A DNA stretch of 64,000 nucleotides from Streptomyces sp. H27-H5 (GTDB taxonomy: Bacteria > Actinomycetota > Actinomycetes > Streptomycetales > Streptomycetaceae): NCBI RefSeq assembly GCF_026627505.1, contig NZ_JAPNLK010000032.1, forward strand, positions 22,516 to 86,515, read 5' to 3'. Every line of letters starts with the position of its first letter. Position 1 is the first letter of the stretch. This document shows positions 58,435-64,000 of the stretch, one piece after another. The translations under genes and the position numbers were made by a program. A model generated the notes under the pieces. The model searched no databases and was not told the origin of the DNA. It saw nothing but the letters and a program-made list of their open reading frames with translations.

Positions 58435-59871
58435 GTGAACCCGCGTACCGCCCTCGCCTCCGCCGCCCTCGCCGCCCTCGTGACGGCGCTCGTCCTCACC
58501 GTGCGGTACGACGGTGTCTTCACCGACCCGGTCGGCTTGTTCGCCCGGTACGCCGTCTGCTGGCTCCTGTTCGGCCTCGCCCTGGCGGCGCTGCGGCGCG
58601 TCCCGGCCGAGCGCGTGGTGCCGCTGGTCCTCGCCGGGGCGGTCGCCGTCACCGTGGCCGGGCTGGTCGCGCCGCCCCGGACGAGCACCGACTCGTACCG
58701 TTACGCGTGGGACGGCCGTGTGCAGTCCGCCGGGATCTCGCCGTACGACCACGCGCCGCGCGATGCGGCGCTCGCGCGGCTGCGCGATCCGTGGCTCTTC
58801 CCCACGGGGGCCTCCTGCACCGGCCCGGCCCTTGTCCCCCTCACCCACGCGGGCGCCGCGCCCCACTGCACGCGCATCAACCGGCCCGGCGTCCACACCA
58901 TCTACCCGCCCGTCGCCGAGGCGTACTTCCTGGCCGTCGACCGGTTGTCGCCACAGGGGGTCCGGCACAAGGCCTTCCAGGTCGGCGGGGCCCTGATCTC
59001 CCTCGGCGTGACCGGCGCGCTGCTCGCGATCCTGCGGCGCAGGGGCTGTGACCTCCGTCGGGTCGCGTACTGGGCCTGGTGTCCGGCCGTAACCGTCGAG
59101 GCCGTGAACAACGCGCACGTCGACGTGCTGGGCACGCTCCTCGCGGTCGTCGGCCTCGGCCTCGTCGCCTCCCGGGCGACGGCGCGCCGGGCCGGCGGCG
59201 GGCTGCTGCTGGGCGCCGCCGTCGCCACCAAGTTGCTGCCCGCGATCGTCCTGCCGGGGGCCCTGTCGGGCGTCCGCCGGGTCCGGGACGCGGCCGTCGT
59301 GCTCCTGCCCGCCGCGGCCTTCACCGCCCTCTCCTACCTGCCGTACGTCCTCCTCTCGCAGGGCTCCGTCCTCGGCTACCTCGGCGGCTACGTGCAGGAG
59401 GAGGGGTACGAGGACCCGGCGTCCGGGTCCCGCTACGCGCTGCTGCGGCTGGTGCTGCCCGACAGCTGGGCGTTCCCCGTGCTGCTCGTCGCCGTGGCCG
59501 GTGTGTGCGTCCACGTGATGTGGCGCGGGGACCCGCGACGGCCCTGGAGCGGGGCCCTGACGGTCGTCGGCTGGTCGTTCGTGCTCCTCACTCCGGGCTA
59601 CTCCTGGTACGCCCTGCTGCTGGTCGCCCTCGTGGCCCTGGACGGTCGTTGGGAATGGCTCGGCGTGGCGCTCGCGGGCGCCGCCGTCTACGTACTGGCC
59701 CCGGTCTTCGACCACCGGGCGGCGCTGAGCAACGTCGCCTACGGCGCCGCGGTCGCCCTCGTCCTCGCCGGCACCCTGCTGCGACGCCGTACTTCTGCCG
59801 CGCCGCGACAGGGTCTACCGTCACCTGTACGAGGAGGAGGCGGTCGGCGCCGACCGCGCCGAAACCCCTGA
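58435..59871 (+). CDS. GT87/mannosyltransferase-like polytopic membrane glycosyltransferase
   Basis: This protein of about 478 aa is mostly membrane helices (some 10-12), with the first at ALASAALAALVTALVLTV. A luminal-type loop SYRYAWDGRVQSAGISPYDHAP and RINRPGVHTIYPPVAEAYF carry acidic and aromatic residues typical of GT-C enzymes (DUF2029/GT87 group) that use polyprenyl-phosphate sugars outside the membrane. GTG 58435 is chosen: the longer ATG at 58318 would overlap the start of the divergent gene and place the shared 27-bp element inside the coding region. The last 30 residues are basic and Gly-rich. With GT2, DUF2064 and methyltransferase genes nearby it suggests an envelope glycan pathway. 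Confidence 0.82.
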   Translation: MNPRTALASAALAALVTALVLTVRYDGVFTDPVGLFARYAVCWLLFGLALAALRRVPAERVVPLVLAGAVAVTVAGLVAPPRTSTDSYRYAWDGRVQSAGISPYDHAPRDAALARLRDPWLFPTGASCTGPALVPLTHAGAAPHCTRINRPGVHTIYPPVAEAYFLAVDRLSPQGVRHKAFQVGGALISLGVTGALLAILRRRGCDLRRVAYWAWCPAVTVEAVNNAHVDVLGTLLAVVGLGLVASRATARRAGGGLLLGAAVATKLLPAIVLPGALSGVRRVRDAAVVLLPAAAFTALSYLPYVLLSQGSVLGYLGGYVQEEGYEDPASGSRYALLRLVLPDSWAFPVLLVAVAGVCVHVMWRGDPRRPWSGALTVVGWSFVLLTPGYSWYALLLVALVALDGRWEWLGVALAGAAVYVLAPVFDHRAALSNVAYGAAVALVLAGTLLRRRTSAAPRQGLPSPVRGGGGRRRPRRNP

Positions 59872-59932
59872 CCTCCATCGGCGCGTCCGACCCCCGGCCG
59901 GCCGTCGGGGCGGAACCGACTTGGGAGCGTGA

Positions 59933-60193
59933 GTGGAGACAACCCTCGTGGTGGTCGCCGTCGTGGTGGCCGCGCTGGTCGTCAAGACCGCCGTCGCCGA
60001 ACTGAGGGAGCCGGGCGCGGGCCGCGTCCAGTGGACCTTCCTCCGTGATGCCCGCGCCCTCGCGGCGGGGGCGTGCACCGCGGTCCTCCTCGGCCTCGTC
60101 GGCTGGATCCAGGCCGGTGGCGAGGGCGTCCTGTGGGCCGCCCTGGCCGGGGTCCTCGTCGCCTTCGCCGTCGGCCGGGGCCGCCGAAGCTGA
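59933..60193 (+). CDS. Small membrane protein of unknown function
   Basis: This 86-aa protein has two predicted membrane segments (TLVVVAVVVAALVVKTAV near the N-terminus; then GACTAVLLGLVGWIQA with VLWAALAGVLVAFAVG), separated by a charged stretch, ending in Arg residues. The GTG at 59933 has GGGAG about 6 nt upstream. I do not recognise the family. It lies 61 bp after the GT87-type gene and may be in its operon. A terminator hairpin follows at 60320. Confidence 0.6.
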   Translation: METTLVVVAVVVAALVVKTAVAELREPGAGRVQWTFLRDARALAAGACTAVLLGLVGWIQAGGEGVLWAALAGVLVAFAVGRGRRS

Positions 60194-60319
60194 GGCCCGT
60201 CCCGTCTCGGTGAACGTACTCGAACCCAACACCGCGCTCAGGAACCTGACCGGGAGGTGACGCGGCGTGCGGCGGAGGGTCGCGGCGCGGGCCGTGTGGG
60301 CACCGCCGCGATCGCGTAC

Positions 60320-60349
60320 CCCGCCCGTCCCGGCACCGGGGCGGGCGGG
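60320..60349. terminator. Bidirectional hairpin terminator
   Basis: A 13-bp stem with one wobble pair (60320-60332 with 60337-60349) and a 4-nt loop ends directly at the stop of the FAD oxidoreductase gene (-) and 126 bp after the small membrane protein gene (+). Confidence 0.65.
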
Positions 60350-61939
60350 TCAGACGCGCTGGGCGCGGTGGAGGAGGGTTCGCGCGCCGGGGGGGCGCAG
60401 GGCGGCCCGGGCGGCGTTCGCGCCCGGTGCGCCGTGGACGCCGCCTCCGGGGTGGGCGGCTGCGGAGGCCAGGTAGAGGCCCTTGACGGGGGTCTCGGGC
60501 CGGCCGGTGCCGGGGGTCGGCCGGAAGATCGCCTGCTGGTGGAGGGCCGTGGTGCCGTTGTTGATGGCGCCGTTGTGGAGGTTCTCGTCCATGGCCTGGA
60601 GGGTGGTGGGGGCCAGGATCCGGCGGGCGCGGACGAGTGCGCGGAAGCCGGGCGCGAACCGTTCCACCTGTGCTTCGACGCGGTCGGCCATGGCTTCCTG
60701 TTCGCGGGTGTCCCAGCGGCCGGTGATGCGGTCGGGGCCGGCGTCGGACGTGATGTGCTGCGGGAGGTGGGTGTAGGCCCAGGCCGATTCCGTGCCGGCG
60801 GGCGAGCGGCCGGGGTCCGCGGTGGTCATCTGGCCGAGGAGGGCGAAGGGCTCGTCGGGTACCTGCCCCATGGCGAGCTGCGCGGCGAAGCGGGTCAGCC
60901 CGTCCACGCCGTCGGACAGGTGGACCGTGCCCGCGCCGGCCGCTCCCGGCGCCGTCCACGGCACGGGCCCCGTCAGCGCCCAGTCGACCTTGAAGGTAGA
61001 GAAGTCCCACTGGAACCGTTCCAGGTCTCGCAGGAGGCGGCCGGGGAGGTGTTCCTCGCCGACGAGGTCCCGGTACAGGGCCGGCGCCGACGTGTCGGCG
61101 AGTACGGCCCGGCGCGCGGTGATCGTCTCCCCGCCCGCGGTCCTCACCGCGACCGCCGTGCCCCCTCGGACGACGACGGACGTGACGCGCTCCCCGCAGC
61201 GCAGCACGCCCCCGCCGCGACGCAGCCGGCTCACGAGCGCCGCGGTCAGGGAGCCTGCGCCCCCGACGGGAACGGGGAAGCCGTGGCTCTGTCCGAGCAT
61301 CGACATCAGCCAGCCGAAGCCGCCGCTGCCCGCCGCCTCGGGGGCCAGGTCGGCGTGCAGGGCGTTGCCGGCCAGGAGGAGTCTGCCGCCCTCCCCCGCG
61401 AACGACTCCTCGCCCAGGCGGCGCACGGGCAGCGCCAGGTTCCGGGCCAGTCGCAGACCGCCGGCGGCGCGGAGTCGGGCCGCGAGGCGAAGCCCGGCGC
61501 GGACCGGTGGGAAGGGCGTGAACAGGGCCCGGATCAGATCGGGCCGGATCCGGCTCCACACCTCGTACATGTCCTGCCAGGCGGCGCCGTCGGACGGCGC
61601 GAACGCCTCCAGGCCGGCGGCGGTCTCCTCCGCCCGGCGTTCGAGGACCGCGCACCTGCCGTCCGGCAGCGGGTGGGCCAGTACGCGCGGGGCGTGGCTC
61701 CAGCGCAGTCCCTCCGCGGCGAGGTCGAGGCGCGCGAGCACCGGGGAGGCCGCGGCGAGCGGGTAGAAGGCGCTGAACAGGTCCGAGACGTAGTCGGGGT
61801 GGACACCGCGGTCGCTGCGGACCGCCCCGCCCGGTTCCGGCTGGGCCTCCAGGACCTCCACGCTCCAGCCGGCGTCGACCAGGAGGTTCGCGGCCACGAG
61901 CCCGTTGGGGCCCGCGCCGATCACCACCGCGTCAGGCAC
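60350..61939 (-). CDS. CrtI/phytoene-desaturase-like FAD-dependent oxidoreductase
   Basis: This 529-aa protein has an N-terminal dinucleotide fold VVIGAGPNGLVAANLLVDAG with an acidic end EVLEAQPEPGGAVRS, a middle substrate region and a C-terminal FAD segment KGLYLASAAAHPGGGVHGAPG, as in the phytoene-desaturase-related oxidoreductases widespread in Streptomyces. It probably oxidises or isomerises a hydrophobic substrate at the membrane surface. No carotenoid genes are near, so a pigment role is not supported. The start overlaps the end of the SRPBCC gene by 8 nt, so they form one operon. Confidence 0.88.
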   Translation of the reverse strand: MPDAVVIGAGPNGLVAANLLVDAGWSVEVLEAQPEPGGAVRSDRGVHPDYVSDLFSAFYPLAAASPVLARLDLAAEGLRWSHAPRVLAHPLPDGRCAVLERRAEETAAGLEAFAPSDGAAWQDMYEVWSRIRPDLIRALFTPFPPVRAGLRLAARLRAAGGLRLARNLALPVRRLGEESFAGEGGRLLLAGNALHADLAPEAAGSGGFGWLMSMLGQSHGFPVPVGGAGSLTAALVSRLRRGGGVLRCGERVTSVVVRGGTAVAVRTAGGETITARRAVLADTSAPALYRDLVGEEHLPGRLLRDLERFQWDFSTFKVDWALTGPVPWTAPGAAGAGTVHLSDGVDGLTRFAAQLAMGQVPDEPFALLGQMTTADPGRSPAGTESAWAYTHLPQHITSDAGPDRITGRWDTREQEAMADRVEAQVERFAPGFRALVRARRILAPTTLQAMDENLHNGAINNGTTALHQQAIFRPTPGTGRPETPVKGLYLASAAAHPGGGVHGAPGANAARAALRPPGARTLLHRAQRV

Positions 61940-62438
61940 CGCGGGGCCTCGGCCGGCCCTGTTCCCGGGCGGGGTCCTGGTCCCCGGCGGGGTCCTGTCC
62001 CGCGACCGGATCCTGTTCCACGAGCCTGGCCAGGCGGGCCAGCATCCCTCGGTGGCGGAGCTGGATCAGGGCTTCGATGGCGGGGTTGTGCAGGGTTCCG
62101 CCCAGGCCGCGCAAGGGATGCTCGTCGCAGATGACGAGGGTCTCCTCGCCCCACGGCCTGAGTTGCAGGAAGATCCTGGCCGTGCCGAGGGACTTGAACG
62201 AGGCTTCCAGTTCCAGTTCTCTGCCGGGCTCGACGTACCTGACCGTGGTGACGCCTTCGCTCGACCAGGGGCCGAGCCGGACGGTGTAGCACAGTCGGGA
62301 GCCGACGTCGGGCCAGGTCCGGTCGAGGGGCCGGGAATCGGAGGGGCCCACCACCCAGTCCTCGAAGCGGTTCGGGTCGGCGAGTACCGCCCACACGGCG
62401 TGGGGCGGGCGATGGACCAGCTGATTGCGGACGGCCAT
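61932..62438 (-). CDS. SRPBCC (polyketide cyclase/START-like) family protein
   Basis: This 168-aa protein begins AVRNQLVHRPPHAVWAVLADPNRFEDWVVG, the usual start of SRPBCC ligand-binding proteins, followed by LRPWGEETLVICDEHPLRG and NPAIEALIQLRHRGMLARLARL near the end of the fold. The last 30 residues are a low-complexity tail with repeated QDPA. These proteins have a deep hydrophobic pocket and bind or cyclise lipids and polyketides. It is coupled to the CrtI-like oxidoreductase gene, which may act on the same ligand. The ATG at 62438 follows AGAGGGA. Confidence 0.87.
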   Translation of the reverse strand: MAVRNQLVHRPPHAVWAVLADPNRFEDWVVGPSDSRPLDRTWPDVGSRLCYTVRLGPWSSEGVTTVRYVEPGRELELEASFKSLGTARIFLQLRPWGEETLVICDEHPLRGLGGTLHNPAIEALIQLRHRGMLARLARLVEQDPVAGQDPAGDQDPAREQGRPRPRGA

Positions 62439-62619
62439 GGGTGAAGTCCCTCTGCCGGAGCGGACGGTGCCTCTGCACCGCGTGATCGCTGCTTCGTCCC
62501 GGCCCCGCCTGCCGAATGTCCCGGGCAGGGCTCGGGTACTCACGTGGGTTGCTCGCGTATCGGGCGGTCGCCCGGGTAGACAAACCCCCGCGGGCGGGCA
62601 GTCGGTCCCGCACCGCTTG

Positions 62620-63405
62620 TCAGGCCATCGTCCCACCCCGAGCGCGAGCGGTCGCGTCGTCACCGGGCCGCCGGGCGCGGACGACCACGAGTTCCTCCCA
62701 CTGCTCGCCTTCGGCCGCCAGGCCCTGCCGCTCCAGCCAGGACCGTCGCGAGCGCAGGACGGGTCCCCACGGTACGGAGGCCGTGGCCGTGACCTCGGCG
62801 GCCAGACCGGCGCCGGTCAGCCGGGAGAGGGTCTCGTCGGCGCCACACAGGCCCGAGTGCACCAGGAGCAGGACGCCGCCCGGATGCAACAGGGACGGGG
62901 CGCCCGCGCAGATCCGGTCGAGGACCCGACGCCCGTCGGGACCGGCGTCCCAGGCCCGCTCCGGGCCGCGCGAGGGGAGCCGATCGCCGGGGGCGGGGAC
63001 GTACGGCGGGTTCGTGACGACCAGGTCGAAGCGGCGCCCCGCCGCGCGGGCCTCGAAGTCGCCGTGCAGGACGCGCAGCGGGAGCCGGTGACGCCAGGCG
63101 TTCAGGCGCGCCGTGGTCACGGCGGCCCGGGAGACGTCGACCGCCGTGACCCGGGCCCCTCTGGACGCGGCGTTCAGCGCCAGCATCCCGGTGCCCGTAC
63201 CGATTTCCAGGACCTCCGTGTGGGGCCCGATGTCCTCGTGGGCGAGTGCTTCGGCGAGCAACCCGGTGTCCGCCTGAGGTCGGTAGACGCCCGACAGGGC
63301 CATCAGACCGGTGGGCGGCGAGACCAGGGACAGAGCGGTACTGGGCACCGCATACCTCCGGGTTCGAATGCGACCCGGGGAGCGGGCCGCTGCATTGCGC
63401 GACAT
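62620..63405 (-). CDS. HemK/PrmC-like SAM-dependent methyltransferase
   Basis: This protein of about 261 aa has SAM motif I VLEIGTGTGMLALNAA, AVDVSRAAVTTARLNA and FDLVVTNPPYVPAPGD. The NPPY motif marks methylation of an amide or exocyclic nitrogen, such as Gln in release factors (HemK) or modified ribosomal or tRNA targets. It lacks the extra N-terminal domain of PrmC and looks like the shorter HemK2-type. The ATG at 63405 is preferred for its AGGGAAG site 8 nt upstream; an ATG at 63435 is possible. Protein, nucleic acid or small-molecule targets cannot be told apart here. Confidence 0.85.
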   Translation of the reverse strand: MSRNAAARSPGRIRTRRYAVPSTALSLVSPPTGLMALSGVYRPQADTGLLAEALAHEDIGPHTEVLEIGTGTGMLALNAASRGARVTAVDVSRAAVTTARLNAWRHRLPLRVLHGDFEARAAGRRFDLVVTNPPYVPAPGDRLPSRGPERAWDAGPDGRRVLDRICAGAPSLLHPGGVLLLVHSGLCGADETLSRLTGAGLAAEVTATASVPWGPVLRSRRSWLERQGLAAEGEQWEELVVVRARRPGDDATARARGGTMA

Positions 63406-63565
63406 CGTGCGACTTCCCTGGATGGAGCGCTCCACCCGAAATTGCGTCGATCTTCAGAGGATCAGACGGACATTCGGCCGATGGGTCGTGTCGTTTCCCT
63501 CTCGGGCCGGGACGGCGAGGGGCTCGCGGTGCCCCGAAATCGTGGGAAATCGCGCCGATCACGGC

Positions 63566-63610
63566 TCATATGCGCCCGCCAACGGCGAGCCCTGCCACCG
63601 ATTTCGTCAT
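63566..63610 (-). CDS. Putative 14-aa peptide ORF coupled to the 67-aa gene
   Basis: MTKSVAGLAVGGRI begins at an ATG overlapping the preceding stop (ATGA) and itself ends in ATATGA, overlapping yet another ATG (36 codons, 63567 downwards). Translational coupling is possible but there is no independent support, and overlaps of this size can arise by chance. Confidence 0.25.
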   Translation of the reverse strand: MTKSVAGLAVGGRI

Positions 63611-63810
63611 GTCCTGCCGGGCTCCTCGGAAGAGGACGCCCGGCGAAACCGGTGCTGCGCGTGCTCGATCATCGTCGCGATGTCCAAGGGGTCGGGACCG
63701 GCGGCCTGCTGGTCGGGGCGTTCCCTGGGAATGGGAACACGGGCGCGGATGGGAACGCGGGCGGGAATGGGGGTGGACATGGTCGGGCGGGCTGATCGGC
63801 CGCTGGTCAC
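63607..63810 (-). CDS. Small protein of unknown function (67 aa)
   Basis: The GTG at 63810 is preceded by AAGGAG with 6-nt spacing, the best ribosome site in this part of the window, which supports a real gene. The protein has a repetitive Pro/Arg/Val stretch (PIPARVPIRARVPIPRERP, about 14-32), then DPLDIATMIEHAQHRFRRASS, which looks helical. I recognise no family. Its stop overlaps the ATG of a 14-codon ORF (63566-63610). Confidence 0.5.
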   Translation of the reverse strand: MTSGRSARPTMSTPIPARVPIRARVPIPRERPDQQAAGPDPLDIATMIEHAQHRFRRASSSEEPGRT

Positions 63811-63938
63811 CGAGAACTCCTTTTCTCGAAAGGTGAAAGGCTCGAAAGGAAAAAGGTCAAGGGTTCTGAACCATCGTGACTGTTTTGGACGGCCGGTGAG
63901 CTGCGGCGATGTGGTGCGAGGTGGTCCTGCGGGGCCGG

Positions 63939-63944
63939 TAGATT
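63939..63944 (+). promoter_or_regulatory. Candidate -10 box of the leaderless gene at 63951
   Basis: TAGATT lies 6 nt before GTG 63951, a close match to the actinobacterial -10 and to the leaderless layout seen elsewhere in this window. No ribosome site precedes the GTG. Confidence 0.5.
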
Positions 63945-63950
63945 GACCTT

Positions 63951-64000
63951 GTGACCGATGCCCCGCCGCAGCTGCCCTCGTACGAGGAGTTGGCCGCGCT
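63951..64000 (+). CDS. Start of a gene cut by the right edge (possibly IS66-type transposase)
   Basis: Only 16 full codons are present, VTDAPPQLPSYEELAA, after a -10-like TAGATT. The wording resembles the N-terminus of IS66-family transposases of Streptomyces (PSYEELAALV and similar), but this is recalled similarity over a very short stretch. The rest of the gene lies outside the window. Confidence 0.4.
   Translation, partial: MTDAPPQLPSYEELAA

Noticed and set aside
1..64000. tRNA and rRNA genes
   Set aside because: I looked for typical tRNA arms (GGTTCGAATCC-like) and rRNA stretches and saw none; a tRNAscan run would settle it.

Overview
The window is high-GC actinobacterial DNA, most likely from a Streptomyces or close relative. 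The evidence is the extreme GC bias of the third codon position, many GTG/TTG starts with ATGA/GTGA stop-start overlaps, a SpoIIE-phosphatase/STAS/ATPase partner-switching set, leaderless genes, and long G+C hairpin terminators.

Region 1 (about 1-40,540) is the downstream part of a large hybrid NRPS-PKS gene cluster. It opens with the thioesterase end of an NRPS that began upstream, and a convergent type II thioesterase. A long plus-strand series then runs from 2047 to 40,537: an asparagine-synthase-like amidotransferase, an Asp/Glu-racemase-family protein, a free A-T protein, a C-A-T-C-A-T NRPS, an Asp/Asn beta-hydroxylase-like oxygenase, a KS-AT-KR-ACP PKS, a C-A(with inserted monooxygenase)-T-Cy-A(with inserted oxidase)-T NRPS, a KS-AT-KR-DH-ACP PKS, a C-A-T NRPS, a second free A-T protein, an argininosuccinate-synthase-like enzyme and an ATP-grasp ligase. 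Specificity codes read by eye suggest Gly for module A1 of the 6454 gene, Gly for the monooxygenase-interrupted A domain, and Cys for the Cy module. The product should therefore carry a thiazole preceded by an oxidised glycine, plus beta-hydroxy and probably alpha,beta-unsaturated ketide units. No epimerase domain, MbtH protein, carrier-protein activating enzyme or cluster regulator is seen inside the window. I cannot name a known product.

Region 2 (40,589-47,334) is a signalling block: a GAF-like/SpoIIE phosphatase, a MarR regulator, a receiver-SpoIIE phosphatase, a CHASE3 histidine kinase, a single-domain response regulator, a STAS antagonist and an anti-sigma-type ATPase. It looks like a partner-switching circuit fed by a two-component sensor, with no sigma factor gene present.

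Region 3 (47,335-52,448) holds housekeeping and accessory genes: a structured leader with terminator ahead of a small ACT-like protein, nadE, an 8-bp tandem repeat, a small lipoprotein, a decayed universal stress protein, a GNAT protein, a VOC protein and an alpha/beta hydrolase.

Region 4 (52,568-60,193) is a two-component system (RR-HK) beside two sets of genes: GT2, DUF2064 and methyltransferase genes; and a cytochrome-b/molybdopterin oxidoreductase, a small membrane protein and a GT87-type transferase. A nearly identical 27-bp element (25/27) lies in both divergent intergenic regions and probably ties these genes into one regulon.

Region 5 (60,320-64,000) has a CrtI-like FAD oxidoreductase, a SRPBCC protein, a HemK-like methyltransferase, a small gene of unknown function, and the first codons of a leaderless plus-strand gene cut by the window edge.
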